Shown here piece after piece: positions 16,914 through 26,193 of a DNA stretch of 64,000 nt. Each line of letters begins with the position of its first letter. Within the stretch, counting starts at the first letter, position 1. Below the pieces are notes generated by a model that saw nothing but the letters and a program-made list of their open reading frames with translations, was not told where the DNA came from and ran no database searches. The stretch covers positions 2,232,001-2,296,000 of the forward strand of contig NZ_JBAJIJ010000001.1 of the NCBI RefSeq assembly GCF_036867135.1, written 5' to 3'. A program made the translations under genes and the position numbers. The stretch comes from Aeromicrobium sp. Sec7.5 (GTDB lineage Bacteria; Actinomycetota; Actinomycetes; Propionibacteriales; Nocardioidaceae).

Positions 16914-18470
16914 GTGAGCCACACCACTGACCACCGCGACGTCGTGATCGTCGGAGGCGGCCACAACGCCCTCGTCGCCGCGACGCTCCTGGCCCGCGCC
17001 GGCCTCGCGGTGACGGTGCTGGAACGGCTCGAGCACGTGGGCGGGGCCGCGGTGAGCGCCCGGACCTTCCCCGACCACGACGCCCGCCTCTCGCGGTACT
17101 CCTACCTCGTGAGCCTGTTCCCCGACCGGCTCGTCGCGGAGCTGGGCCTTCGACTCGAGCTGCGCTCGCGCGACACGGCCTCGTTCACGCCCTACGTCCA
17201 CCCCGACGGGACCCCGGACGGGTTGTTGGTCAGCGCCGACCCGGCAGCGACCGCCGAGTCGTTCCGTCGCCTCACTGGCGGCTCCACCGAGATCTCGCAG
17301 TGGCGTGACTTCTACGGCGACGTCGAGGAGCTCGCCGCGGTCGTCGCGCCCACGCTTCTCCGTCCGCTCCCCCGCGCGAGCGACCTGCGCGACCGCACCG
17401 ATCCGACGACCTGGTCCGAGGTGGTCGAGCGACCGCTCGGCGAGGCGATCGAGGCGCGGTTCGCGAACGACCTCGTGCGCGGGGTCGTCGCGACCGACGC
17501 CCTGATCGGCACGTTCGCCTCGCTGCACGAGCCGTCGTTGGTGCAGAACCGCTGCTTCCTCTACCACCTGGTCGGCAACGGCACGGGCGAGTGGCGCGTG
17601 CCCGTCGGTGGCATGGGCGCCGTCACGGGCGAGCTCGAGCGCGTGGCCCGCGAGGCGGGTGCCGAGATCGTCACCGCCACCACGGTCGACACCGTCCGGC
17701 CGGACCACGACGGAGTCACCGTCACGGCGGGGCGACGCACCTGGCGGGCCGGTCACGTGCTCTCGGGCGTGGCTCCCGCGGCGCTGGCCGAGCTCCGGGG
17801 GACCCCGTCCGCACCACCACCCGAGGGATCGCAGCTCAAGGTCAACCTGCTGCTCTCACGACTCCCCCGCCTGCGCAGCGGGATCGACCCGGCGATCGCG
17901 TTCGCCGGCACCCTGCACCTGGGCGAGTCCCTCACGGAGCTCGAGGCCGCGTACGCCGAGGCCGCCTCCGGACACCTCCCCACACGCGCGTCGGGCGAGG
18001 TCTACTGCCACACCCTGACGGACCGCAGCATCCTGGGCCCGGAGCTCGCGGCGACCGAGGCGCAGACCTTGACCTACTTCGGGCTGCACACCCCACCGTC
18101 GACGCTCCCCGATGCGGCCGCGGCGCAGGAGGCCTACGCCCGGGTCGTGGCCGCGATCGACGAGCACCTCGCCGAGCCGCTGACTCCCTTGGTCCTGGGC
18201 GTCGAGGTCAAGACGCCCAGCGACGTCGAGGCCGCGCTCGCGATGCCCGGCGGGCACATCTTCCACGGGGACCTGGCCTGGCCCTGGCTCGACGACGACG
18301 AGACCGCCGACACCCCGGCCGAGCGGTGGGGCGTCGCCACCGAGCACCCGCGCGTGCTCGAGTGCGGCAGCGGCGCGCGCCGCGGTGGGGCCGTCAGCGG
18401 CCTGGGTGGCCACGCAGCCGCCGCGGCGATCGTGGAGCACCTCGGGATCGGCGACCTCGACCTGTCCTGA
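16914..18470 (+). CDS. FAD-dependent oxidoreductase, phytoene desaturase-like
   Basis: A 518-residue amine-oxidase/phytoene-desaturase-type flavoprotein. DVVIVGGGHNALVAATLLAR is the dinucleotide-binding fold at the N-terminus, followed by VLERLEHVGGAAVSARTFPD, and the C-terminal GAVSGLGGHAAAAAIVEHL closes the FAD site. The LVQNRCFLYHLVGNGTGEW and GGMGAVTGELERVA segments are shared with the broad 'NAD(P)/FAD-dependent oxidoreductase' group related to human PYROXD2. No carotenoid genes are nearby, so a carotenoid role is unlikely. The substrate is unknown. It stands alone, divergent from the Nramp fragment and upstream of tRNA-Lys. Confidence 0.85.
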   Translation: MSHTTDHRDVVIVGGGHNALVAATLLARAGLAVTVLERLEHVGGAAVSARTFPDHDARLSRYSYLVSLFPDRLVAELGLRLELRSRDTASFTPYVHPDGTPDGLLVSADPAATAESFRRLTGGSTEISQWRDFYGDVEELAAVVAPTLLRPLPRASDLRDRTDPTTWSEVVERPLGEAIEARFANDLVRGVVATDALIGTFASLHEPSLVQNRCFLYHLVGNGTGEWRVPVGGMGAVTGELERVAREAGAEIVTATTVDTVRPDHDGVTVTAGRRTWRAGHVLSGVAPAALAELRGTPSAPPPEGSQLKVNLLLSRLPRLRSGIDPAIAFAGTLHLGESLTELEAAYAEAASGHLPTRASGEVYCHTLTDRSILGPELAATEAQTLTYFGLHTPPSTLPDAAAAQEAYARVVAAIDEHLAEPLTPLVLGVEVKTPSDVEAALAMPGGHIFHGDLAWPWLDDDETADTPAERWGVATEHPRVLECGSGARRGGAVSGLGGHAAAAAIVEHLGIGDLDLS

Positions 18471-18494
18471 GCCCGGCGCGGGGGCCCGCCCGAT

Positions 18495-18523
18495 TTCAAA
18501 ACGGCGGCCTCGGCTGGTAACGT
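18495..18523 (+). promoter_or_regulatory. Promoter of tRNA-Lys
   Basis: TTCAAA (18495-18500) and TAACGT (18518-18523) are separated by 17 bp and end 10 bases before the tRNA. This is a good sigma-70-type arrangement. Confidence 0.55.
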
Positions 18524-18533
18524 TCTTCCCCGC

Positions 18534-18609
<76 letters not shown>

Positions 18610-18610
18610 C

Positions 18611-18644
18611 CGAAGGGCCGGAGCTCCTGAGCTCCGGCCCTTCG
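18611..18644. terminator. Hairpin terminator after tRNA-Lys
   Basis: A perfect 15-bp stem (CGAAGGGCCGGAGCT / AGCTCCGGCCCTTCG) with a CCTG loop, starting two bases after the tRNA. There is only a weak T-tract (TCATTC). It lies between the tRNA and the convergent spermidine-synthase-like gene, so it probably serves both. Confidence 0.8.
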
Positions 18645-18660
18645 TCATTCCTCGGGGTGA

Positions 18661-19377
18661 TCAGTCTGCCGTGCGGGCGAGGTAGATCGTGGCGGTCGAC
18701 GTGCCGCCGGTCAGTCGGTTCGGGAAAGTCACGACCTCCGCCCGCGCCTCGCGGAACGACCCCGCCAGCGTGCGCAGGAAGTCCTCGTCCGGGGCGTCGT
18801 CGGACCACAGTGCGAAGACACCACCGGGGTGGAGCAGGTCGTTGATGCGCGCCAGCCCGGCCTCGGTGTAGAGGTCCGCGTGGCTCGGGTGCAGGTGGTG
18901 GCGCGGCGTGTGGTCGACGTCCAGCACGATCGCGTGCCACCGACGACCGGGACGCTCGGCATCGAGCTCACCACCGGCGCGGACCCCGGCGAAGAAGTCG
19001 CCGTGGACGAGCCGACACCGGTCGTCGGTCGTCAGGAGCGCCCCGGCGGGGATCAGGTGACGGCGGTGCCAGTCGATCACCTCGGGCAGCGCGTCGACGA
19101 CGACCAGGTGGCGGACCCGCGAGTCCTCCAGCACGGTGACCGCGGTGCAACCCAGCCCGAGGCCTCCCACCACGACGTCCATCTGGGCGAACGTCGAGTC
19201 GGCCATCGCGAGCGTGCCGAGCGCGGTCTCGGAGACCGTGAAGAGGCTCGACATCAGGAACTCGTCGTTGAGCTTGATCTCCAACAGGTCCTGGCGGGCG
19301 ATCGGGTCCCACCGTTCACGCAGGATCAGCTCACCCATGGGTGTCTGCTGGACGTCGATCTCCCGGAACATGGCCAC
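18661..19377 (-). CDS. Spermidine synthase-like methyltransferase-fold protein
   Basis: About 238 residues with the Rossmann-like fold of spermidine synthases: VVVGGLGLGCTAVTVLEDS is the nucleotide-binding glycine loop, HLVVVDALPEVIDWHR the acidic strand, and HAIVLDVDHTP the catalytic-region strand. It lacks a clear polyamine synthase active-site signature, so the substrate may differ; many actinobacteria have such 'spermidine synthase' proteins with unproven activity. The start is uncertain: GTG 19377 is six bases after CATGAT, while ATG 19371 and an upstream codon at 19401 are also in frame. Convergent with tRNA-Lys. Confidence 0.72.
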   Translation of the reverse strand: MAMFREIDVQQTPMGELILRERWDPIARQDLLEIKLNDEFLMSSLFTVSETALGTLAMADSTFAQMDVVVGGLGLGCTAVTVLEDSRVRHLVVVDALPEVIDWHRRHLIPAGALLTTDDRCRLVHGDFFAGVRAGGELDAERPGRRWHAIVLDVDHTPRHHLHPSHADLYTEAGLARINDLLHPGGVFALWSDDAPDEDFLRTLAGSFREARAEVVTFPNRLTGGTSTATIYLARTAD

Positions 19378-19490
19378 GGGACGATCATGGACCCTGCCCA
19401 CAGTCCCACCACAGCCCGGCGCCAGTCGGTTCCGATCCTGGCTTCCTACGGTGACGTCATCCCCCCTGATGTCGTCCGAGAGGAACCCCG

Positions 19491-20960
19491 GTGTTCACCA
19501 CCTACCTGAGGCGCGAGCTGAGCGGTCGCCGCAAGCAGACCGTGATCGTCGCGATCGGCCTAGCCGTCGCCATCACGCTCGTCATCGTCGTCAACGCGTT
19601 CGCCGCCGGCGTGCGCGACGCCCAGAGCGAGGTGCTGGAGTCCGTGTACGGCGTCGGCACTGACGTCACCGTGACCCAGGCCGCCGAGCCCGGCACCGGC
19701 GGAGCCGGCCAAGGAGACCGGTTCGAGTTCGAGGACGGTGCCGGGGAGACCACCGACGGCACCACCCAGCTCTCCCAGCAGCGCCTGAGCACTGCCATGG
19801 GGACGACAGCCTTCGCATCGTCGAACCTCGCGGCCATCACCGACCTCGACGGCGTCGCCGCTGCGGCCGCGACCCTGACTCTCGAGAGCTCGATCTTCAG
19901 CGGCGAGGTTCCGGACATGACCTCGAACAGTGGAGGCACCGGCCAGAATGGTCCGCCCACCGAAGGGACAGGGCCCAGCTCGTTCTCGGTCGACCGCTTC
20001 ACCGTCACGGGCATCGACTCCGCGACCGATGCGCTCGGTCCGCTGACCACGATGGAGATCACCGATGGCGAGGGGCTGTCGAGCGCCGGCGACACCGATC
20101 CCGTGGCCGTGCTCGACTCGGTCTACGCCAGCGAGGTCGGACTGGCCGTGGGCGACGCGATCTCGGTGGCCGGCACCGACCTGACGGTCATCGGCGTCGC
20201 AACCTCCACCAGCGGTGAGGGCGTGGCGACCGAGTCGAACGTCTACGTCCCGCTGACGCTCGCGCAGACCCTCGCGGGCCTGACCGACCAGGTCTCCACG
20301 GTCTACGTGCAGGCCATCTCGGCCGACACCGTGGGCGAGGTGGCTGACGCGATCAGCACATCACTGCCCGACCTCTCGGTCGAGACGCAGGAGGACCTGG
20401 CGTCCTCGGTGACCGGCTCGTTGTCGAGTGCCTCCGACCTGGCCGGCTCGCTGGGTCGTTGGCTCTCGATCGCGGTCCTGGTCGCGGCGTTCGGCCTCGC
20501 CGCGCTGTTCACGGTCTCGGGGGTCAACCGCCGCACTCGTGAGCTCGGCACCCTGAAGGCCATCGGCTGGTCGCGGCGCCGGGTCGTGGGGCAGGTCGCC
20601 GGCGAGTCGCTCGTGCAGTCACTGATCGGCGGCGTCATCGGTGCGGTCGTCGGACTGATCGCGATCGTCGGGATCAACGTCGCCGGCATCACGCTGTCGG
20701 CGGCACAGGCGGCCACGACCGGACCCGGAGGCGGCGCGTCCGGAGGCGGACCCGGAGGCGGACCCGGAGGCGGACCCGGAGGCCAGGCCGAAGAAGCCGC
20801 CACGAGCACCGTGGACCTGGTGCTGCACGCCCCGATCAGTCCCCAGCTCGTCGTGATCGCGCTCGGCGTGGCAGTCGTCGGCGGTCTCCTGGCCGGCGCG
20901 ATCGGCGGTTGGCGCGCCGCCCGCCTCAGTCCCGCCGTGGCCTTGCGATCCATCGCCTGA
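19491..20960 (+). CDS. MacB/FtsX-type ABC transporter permease
   Basis: A 489-residue permease. The N-terminal helix (about 18-38, TVIVAIGLAVAITLVIVVNA) is followed by a large extracytoplasmic MacB-like domain (about 45-310), then three helices with LAALFTVSGVNRRTRELGTL KAIGW typical of FtsX. A glycine-proline loop (GGGPGGGPGGGPGGQ, about 415-430) lies between the last helices and is encoded by a 12-bp tandem repeat. The start is GTG 19491, after GAGAGGAA. It works with the ATPase encoded 31 bp downstream; this type exports or extracts lipids, peptides or lipoproteins, cargo unknown. Confidence 0.88.
   Translation: MFTTYLRRELSGRRKQTVIVAIGLAVAITLVIVVNAFAAGVRDAQSEVLESVYGVGTDVTVTQAAEPGTGGAGQGDRFEFEDGAGETTDGTTQLSQQRLSTAMGTTAFASSNLAAITDLDGVAAAAATLTLESSIFSGEVPDMTSNSGGTGQNGPPTEGTGPSSFSVDRFTVTGIDSATDALGPLTTMEITDGEGLSSAGDTDPVAVLDSVYASEVGLAVGDAISVAGTDLTVIGVATSTSGEGVATESNVYVPLTLAQTLAGLTDQVSTVYVQAISADTVGEVADAISTSLPDLSVETQEDLASSVTGSLSSASDLAGSLGRWLSIAVLVAAFGLAALFTVSGVNRRTRELGTLKAIGWSRRRVVGQVAGESLVQSLIGGVIGAVVGLIAIVGINVAGITLSAAQAATTGPGGGASGGGPGGGPGGGPGGQAEEAATSTVDLVLHAPISPQLVVIALGVAVVGGLLAGAIGGWRAARLSPAVALRSIA
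20742..20783 (+). repeat. 12-bp tandem repeat inside ABC permease gene
   Basis: The unit GGAGGCGGACCC occurs three times in full (20742-20777) and then in part. It encodes the GGGP repeats of a periplasmic-side or inter-helix loop. In-frame units could expand or contract without breaking the gene. Confidence 0.75.
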
Positions 20961-20991
20961 CCACCCACCCACCCAAGGAACGGAGCAGGAC

Positions 20992-21678
20992 ATGTACTCC
21001 ATCACCGGACTCACCAAGACCTACGCCACCAGACAACGCGGCACGATCCACGCCCTCGAGGGCATCGACCTCCAGATCGACGACGGTGAGCTCGTCTCGA
21101 TCCAGGGCCCCACGGGCGGTGGCAAGTCGACACTGCTCCAGATGCTGGGTGCGCTCGACCGGCCGAGCGACGGCTCCATCAAGGCCTTCGACGAAGACCT
21201 TGCGGTGCTGAGCGACACCGAGCTGACCCGGATTCGGGCGCGGGAGATCGGCTTCGTCTTCCAGCACTACAACCTGATCCCGACGCTCACCGCGGCCGAG
21301 AACGTCGAGGTGGCGATCCTTCCATCCAATTGCGACGGGAAGGTCACCCCACCGGAGCGACGCGAAAGGGCGCTCGAGGTACTGGCTCAGGTGGGCCTGG
21401 CCGACCGCGCGACGCACCGTCCGGCCGAGCTCTCCGGCGGTCAGCAGCAACGGGTCGCGATCGCCCGGGCGCTCGTCAAGCGACCCCGGGTCCTGCTTGC
21501 CGACGAGCCGACCGGCAACCTCGACGAGGCGATGCGTGACGAGATCTGGGACGTCATCGAGCGGCTCCACGCCGACAGTGGGCTCACCGTCGCGATCGTC
21601 ACGCACGACACCGCGATCGCGCGGCGCACTCCGCGGCGCCTCCGCATCGCGGCAGGAAGGCTGGCGGAGCTCGACTGA
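20992..21678 (+). CDS. ABC transporter ATP-binding protein, LolD/MacB type
   Basis: A 228-residue ATPase. Walker A is GPTGGGKSTLLQML, the Q-loop is GFVFQHYNLIPTLTA, the signature is ELSGGQQQRVAIARAL, Walker B is RVLLADEPTGNLDE, and the switch histidine is in VTHD. The second Walker A residue run is PTGGGKS where most relatives have PSGSGKS. It lies directly downstream of the permease gene with AGGA signals before ATG 20992, so the two form one exporter. No specific regulator is adjacent. Confidence 0.92.
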   Translation: MYSITGLTKTYATRQRGTIHALEGIDLQIDDGELVSIQGPTGGGKSTLLQMLGALDRPSDGSIKAFDEDLAVLSDTELTRIRAREIGFVFQHYNLIPTLTAAENVEVAILPSNCDGKVTPPERRERALEVLAQVGLADRATHRPAELSGGQQQRVAIARALVKRPRVLLADEPTGNLDEAMRDEIWDVIERLHADSGLTVAIVTHDTAIARRTPRRLRIAAGRLAELD

Positions 21679-22089
21679 CTAGCGGCGGTTCCACTCGATC
21701 GCGGGGCAGGTGTCCATGACCATCGGGACGCCCGCGTCGCGGGCCCGGTCGAACGCGGCCTCGTCGATCACGCCGAGCTGCAGCCAGATGGCCTTCGCGC
21801 CGACCTCGATCGCCTCGTCGACGAACTGGCCGGCGGCCTCGGAGCGACGGAACACGTCGACGACGTCGAGGTCGAACGGCACGTCGGCGAGCGTCGCGTA
21901 GCCCTGCTCCCCCAGCACGACCGGTGCGTCCGGGTGGATCGGCACGATGCGCTTGCCCCGCTGCTGCAGCAGGGCCGCGATCGAGTGGGCCGTGCGGCTC
22001 GTGTCGGTCGAGAGGCCGACGACGGCCCAGGTCTCGAGATCGTCGAGCATCAGGTCGACGGCCGCCTTGTCCTGCCAGTTCGCGCTCAT
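21679..22089 (-). CDS. CoA-binding domain protein (YccU-like)
   Basis: A 136-residue protein with the CoA-binding Rossmann fold also found in succinyl-CoA synthetase alpha: TWAVVGLSTDTSRTAHSIAA, RIVPIHPDAPVVLGEQ, VVDVFRRSEAAGQFVDEAIE and KAIWLQLGVIDE. Family members bind CoA but have no proven enzyme activity. A much longer open frame upstream is spurious. ATG 22089 is chosen because TACCGT is six bases before it and family homology begins there. It is convergent with the ABC ATPase (adjacent stops) and divergent from the epimerase gene. Confidence 0.88.
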   Translation of the reverse strand: MSANWQDKAAVDLMLDDLETWAVVGLSTDTSRTAHSIAALLQQRGKRIVPIHPDAPVVLGEQGYATLADVPFDLDVVDVFRRSEAAGQFVDEAIEVGAKAIWLQLGVIDEAAFDRARDAGVPMVMDTCPAIEWNRR

Positions 22090-22095
22090 GGGTCC

Positions 22096-22101
22096 ACGGT
22101 A
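22096..22101 (-). promoter_or_regulatory. -10 element TACCGT, leaderless start of CoA-binding protein
   Basis: TACCGT on the minus strand is six bases before ATG 22089, with no ribosome binding site. Confidence 0.6.
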
Positions 22102-22156
22102 GGCCGGAACCCCCAGCAGCGGGAACAGTCTCGGCCGGCAACCGGTTGACGCCGGT

Positions 22157-22993
22157 ATGAAGATCTTGCTCACCGGGGGAACCGGGTACATCGGATCAGC
22201 GGTCCTCGACCGCCTCACCGCTGCTGGCCACGAGGTCACGGCCGTCGTGCGCAGCGACGACTCCCGCGCGAAGGTCGAGCCGACCGGCGCGACGGGCCTC
22301 GTCGGCGACCTGTTCGACTCGGCCTGGTTGCGCGAGCAGCTGACGACGCACGACGCCGCCATCCACACCGCGGCCGGAAGCGACGCCGACGACCAGGCGC
22401 TCAACACCTCGGTCGTCGAGGCCGCGATCGCGGCGTTCGGCGGCACGACCAACCCGTTCGTCCTGACCGGTGGCGTCTGGACGTACGGCTCGGGCGCCGA
22501 CCTCGCCGAGGACCGCGAGCCGAACCCGGTGCCGCTCACCGCGTGGCGGGTGCCGCTCGAGCACCAGCTGCTCGACTCCGGCCTGCGCGCCACCGTGGTG
22601 CAGCCGGCCGTCGTGTACGGCCACGGGGCCGGCATCCCCGCGATGCTCGTCGGTCAGAAGTCGTTGCCCGGCACGGGCGACCAGCACTGGACCACGGTCC
22701 ACGTCGACGACCTCGCCGACCTGTACCTCGCGGCGCTCGAGGCCCCCGGCGGGCAGGCCTACCTCGCGGCCAGCGGCGACAACCCCACCGTCCGCGAGCT
22801 CGGCGACGCGATCGGCGCCGACGTCACGGCCCAGGGCGACGAGGCCACGCTCGACGCGCTCGGCCCGTTCGGTGAGGCGCTGCTGCTCGACCAGCAGGCG
22901 TCCGGCGCCAAGGCCCGAGCCGACCTCGGCTGGTCGCCGAGCCGTCCGACGCTCGTCGAGCTGCTGCGCGAGGGTTATCCCGCCGACCGCTGA
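22157..22993 (+). CDS. NAD-dependent epimerase/dehydratase family protein
   Basis: A 278-residue extended short-chain dehydrogenase-type protein. LLTGGTGYIGSAVLDRL is the NAD(P)-binding loop; FVLTGGVWTYG stands where other members have the catalytic Ser/Tyr region. TTVHVDDLADLYLAALE is typical of the atypical subgroup near NmrA and dihydroflavonol reductases. No YxxxK is evident, so the enzymatic role is uncertain. ATG 22157 has no obvious ribosome binding site. Its end overlaps convergent kdpE by 19 bp. Confidence 0.82.
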   Translation: MKILLTGGTGYIGSAVLDRLTAAGHEVTAVVRSDDSRAKVEPTGATGLVGDLFDSAWLREQLTTHDAAIHTAAGSDADDQALNTSVVEAAIAAFGGTTNPFVLTGGVWTYGSGADLAEDREPNPVPLTAWRVPLEHQLLDSGLRATVVQPAVVYGHGAGIPAMLVGQKSLPGTGDQHWTTVHVDDLADLYLAALEAPGGQAYLAASGDNPTVRELGDAIGADVTAQGDEATLDALGPFGEALLLDQQASGAKARADLGWSPSRPTLVELLREGYPADR

Positions 22994-23664
22994 GCCACGA
23001 GCCGGTATCCCTGGCCCGGGTCGGTCAGGAACAGCACGGGGTTGGCCGGGTCGGGCTCGAGCTTGCGCCGCAGCTGCGCGAGGTAGACGCGCAGGTAGTG
23101 CGACTCGCGCCCGTACCCGGGACCCCACACCTCGTGGAGCAGCTCCCGCTGCGACACGAGGTGGCCGGCCCGACGGGCCAGCACCTCCACGAGGTGCCAC
23201 TCGGTGGGCGTCAGTCGGACCACCTCGCCCCCGACCTCGGCGCGCCGCTCGGTGACGTCGAGCCGTACTCCGGCGCCCGTGACCACGAGCGGCGGTTCCC
23301 CCGAGGCGGTGCGTCGCACCGCGGCGCGCACGCGAGCCATGAGCTCCTCCATCTCGAAGGGCTTGGTCACGAAGTCGTCGGCCCCGGAGTCGAGCGCCTC
23401 GACCTTGTCATCGGTCTCGTGCCGCGCCGAGAGGATCACGACGGGCACGGAGTGCTGCTCGCGCAGCCGCTGCAGGACCGACAGCCCGTCGAGGTCCGGC
23501 AGGCCCAGGTCCAGGATCACGGCGTCCGGCAGGCGCTCGTCCACGACCTGCAGCGCGGAACGGCCGTCGCCCGCGGTCTCGACGTCGTACCCCCGGGCCC
23601 GGAGGTTGATGCCGAGCGTGCGCACGATCGCCGGGTCGTCGTCGACCACCAGCACGAACGTCAT
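22975..23664 (-). CDS. kdpE: KDP operon response regulator KdpE
   Basis: A 229-residue OmpR/PhoB-type regulator. The receiver domain has VVDDDPAIV and the phospho-acceptor aspartate in AVILDLGLPDLDG; the C-terminal winged helix carries RLTPTEWHLVEVLARRAG and SHYLRVYLAQLRRKLEPD. Phosphorylated by KdpD at low potassium, it activates kdpFABC. It is the last gene of the operon and overlaps kdpD by four bases. The three GTCAAG repeats upstream of kdpF are a plausible binding site. Confidence 0.95.
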   Translation of the reverse strand: MTFVLVVDDDPAIVRTLGINLRARGYDVETAGDGRSALQVVDERLPDAVILDLGLPDLDGLSVLQRLREQHSVPVVILSARHETDDKVEALDSGADDFVTKPFEMEELMARVRAAVRRTASGEPPLVVTGAGVRLDVTERRAEVGGEVVRLTPTEWHLVEVLARRAGHLVSQRELLHEVWGPGYGRESHYLRVYLAQLRRKLEPDPANPVLFLTDPGQGYRLVAQRSAG

Positions 23665-26189
23665 CGGAGCCCTCCCCCCTCGGACCGCGCCGGCAGGTCG
23701 ACGACGAAGGTCGTGCCCCCGCCGGGCGTGTCGTCGACCGTGACGGTACCGCCCATGGCCTCCGTGAGTCCGCGCGCGACGGCCAGGCCCAGGCCCACCC
23801 CGGAGCCGCCCGGCACGTCCCCGAGACGCTGGAACGGGGCGAAGACCCGGTCGCGGTCGGCCGGGGCGATGCCCGGGCCCGTGTCCGAGACCCGCAGCAG
23901 GACCCGGCCTCCGACCGCCGAGGCGTCGACCCGCACGCCCGCGGGCGCCGGGGCGTGACGCACCGCGTTGGTCACGAGGTTGTCGACGACCCGCTCGAGC
24001 AGGCCCCCGTCGGCCCAGGCGGTCAGCGCCGGGTCGAGGTCGAGCTCGACCCGCTTCGCGTCGTCGGGCTCGAGCACTCCCACCACCACCCGCACCAGGG
24101 TGTCGAGCTCGACCGGACCGCTCCTGCTGCTCACGGCCCCGGCCTCGAGCCGGCTCATGTCGAGCAGGTTCGCGACCAGCGCGTCCAGGCGGTCGGCGCC
24201 CTCCTCGACCGTGGCGAGCAGCGCCTCGGTGTCCTCCGGGCTCCAGGCGATCGCGTCGTTGCGCAGGCTCGACGCGGCGGCCTTGACCGACGCGAGCGGC
24301 GTGCGCAGGTCGTGCGAGACCGCTGCGAGCAGCGCCGCCCGCGCGCGGTCGGCCTCGGCGAGCGCCTCACGCTCGGCGCTCTCCCGCGCCGCCGCGCGGC
24401 GCTCCCCCAGCACGCGCACGTGCGCCGCGTAGGCCGTCATGAGCCGGAGCTGGTCGGGAGACGGAGCGTGGCCCGTGAACACCAGCGAGGTCCCGTCGTC
24501 GACCTCGATCGTGGTGCTGTCGTCACCCGTCCCGGCGGGTCCGTCGTCGGACGCGACCAGGACGACACCGTCGGCATCCACCACGGCCACGCGGCGCATC
24601 CCGAAGACCTCGCGCGCCCGGGTCACGACGTCGCGGACGTCGAGTCCGGCGTGCAGCAGCCCGTGCGCCAACGCCGACAGGGCGTCGGCCTCGGCGGTGG
24701 CCCGCAGGGCCTGCGCCGTACGGCGAGCCGCCAGGTCGACGACCGAGGAGACCGCCACGGCCACCACGACGAACAGCGCCACCGCGTAGGCGTTCTCGCT
24801 GCTCGCGATGAGGAGCGTGCGAAGGGGTGGGGTGAAGAAGTAGTTCAGGGCGAAGCCGCTCAGGAGCGCCGCGAGCACGGCGGGCGCCAGACCACCCACG
24901 AGTGCGGTGGCCACGACGACGACCATGAAGAGCATCGACTCGCTCGGCAGCGAGTGCAGGTCGGGCGTCACGAGCAGCAGGCCCGACAGCAGCAGCGGAC
25001 CGAGCACCGCGAGCGCGAAGCCGAGGACGCGACGCCGTGCCGCCAGCGCCGGCCTCGCCCGGACGTCACCCCGCCGCCTGCGGGCCTGGTCGTGCGTCAC
25101 GATGTGCACGTCGATGTCGCCGGACTCCGCGATGACGACCTCGCCGATGCCGGGCCGCACCAGGGTCGAGAGACGGCCTCGACGACTCGCCCCGATCACG
25201 ACCTGCGTCGCGTTCTCGGCGCGCGCGAACGTGAGGATCGCGCTGGCCGCGTCCCCGCCGTCGACGCCACCGACCACGCTGTGGAAGGACCCGCCCAGGT
25301 CGGCGGCCATGACCCGCATCTCCTCCAGCCGGGCCGGCGGGTGGTGCACGAGGCCGTCCCCACGGGCGACGTAGAGGGCCATCCAGCGCCCACCGCCGGT
25401 GCGCGACGAGATCCGTTCGGCGCGCCGCATGAGCGCCTCGGACTCCGGACCGCCGGTCACCGCCACGACGAGCCGCTCCCGGGCCGCCCACGTCGCGTCG
25501 ATCTCGTGCTGCGACCGGTACCGCTCGAGCCCCTCCTCCACCCGGTCGGCCAGCCAGAGCAGCGCGACCTCCCGCAGCGCCGTGAGGTTCCCCTCGCGGA
25601 AGTACTGCGACAACGCCGCGTCGACCCGGTCGGCGGCGTACACGTTGCCGTGCGCCATGCGCCGGCGCAGCGCCTGCGGGCTCATGTCGACGAGCTCGAT
25701 CGCGTCGGCCGCCCGGACGAACCGGTCCGGCACGGTCTCGCGCTGCTGCACTCCCGTGATGGCCTCGACGACGTCGTTGAGCGACTCCAGGTGCTGCACG
25801 TTGACGGTCGTGATGACGTCGATCCCGGCCGCGAGGAGCGCCTCGACGTCCTGCCACCGCTTCGCGTGCTCCAGGCCCGGCACGTTGGTGTGCGCGAGCT
25901 CGTCGACGACCGCGACGTCGGGACGCCGCGCGAGCAGCGCCGGCAGGTCGAGCTCGGTCTGCTCCGTGTCGCGGTACGGGACGGTCCGGCGCGGCAGGAC
26001 CTCGAGCCCACCGATGCGCTCGGCCGTGTGCGTCCGTCCGTGCGTCTCCACGACACCGACCACGACGTCGGTGCCACGGGCGGACCGGCGGCACGCCTCG
26101 TCGAGCATGCGGTACGTCTTGCCGACGCCGGGCGCCGCGCCGAGGTACACCCGCAGGGCGCCCCGTCCCGGCTCCTGGAGATCGCTCAC
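23661..26189 (-). CDS. kdpD: KdpD potassium-sensing histidine kinase
   Basis: An 842-residue sensor kinase with the standard architecture: N-terminal KdpD domain (VYLGAAPGVGKTYRMLDEAC, Walker A-like), a universal-stress-protein-like domain (about 240-370), four close membrane helices (about 385-490), a GAF-like region, then the kinase core with the phospho-acceptor in AAVSHDLRTPLASVKAA and ATP-binding motifs DTGPGIAPADRDRVFAPF and GSGVGLGLAVARGL. It reads potassium limitation and controls KdpE. It begins four bases after the kdpC stop and overlaps kdpE. Confidence 0.95.
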   Translation of the reverse strand: MSDLQEPGRGALRVYLGAAPGVGKTYRMLDEACRRSARGTDVVVGVVETHGRTHTAERIGGLEVLPRRTVPYRDTEQTELDLPALLARRPDVAVVDELAHTNVPGLEHAKRWQDVEALLAAGIDVITTVNVQHLESLNDVVEAITGVQQRETVPDRFVRAADAIELVDMSPQALRRRMAHGNVYAADRVDAALSQYFREGNLTALREVALLWLADRVEEGLERYRSQHEIDATWAARERLVVAVTGGPESEALMRRAERISSRTGGGRWMALYVARGDGLVHHPPARLEEMRVMAADLGGSFHSVVGGVDGGDAASAILTFARAENATQVVIGASRRGRLSTLVRPGIGEVVIAESGDIDVHIVTHDQARRRRGDVRARPALAARRRVLGFALAVLGPLLLSGLLLVTPDLHSLPSESMLFMVVVVATALVGGLAPAVLAALLSGFALNYFFTPPLRTLLIASSENAYAVALFVVVAVAVSSVVDLAARRTAQALRATAEADALSALAHGLLHAGLDVRDVVTRAREVFGMRRVAVVDADGVVLVASDDGPAGTGDDSTTIEVDDGTSLVFTGHAPSPDQLRLMTAYAAHVRVLGERRAAARESAEREALAEADRARAALLAAVSHDLRTPLASVKAAASSLRNDAIAWSPEDTEALLATVEEGADRLDALVANLLDMSRLEAGAVSSRSGPVELDTLVRVVVGVLEPDDAKRVELDLDPALTAWADGGLLERVVDNLVTNAVRHAPAPAGVRVDASAVGGRVLLRVSDTGPGIAPADRDRVFAPFQRLGDVPGGSGVGLGLAVARGLTEAMGGTVTVDDTPGGGTTFVVDLPARSEGGGLR

Positions 26190-26193
26190 GGGA

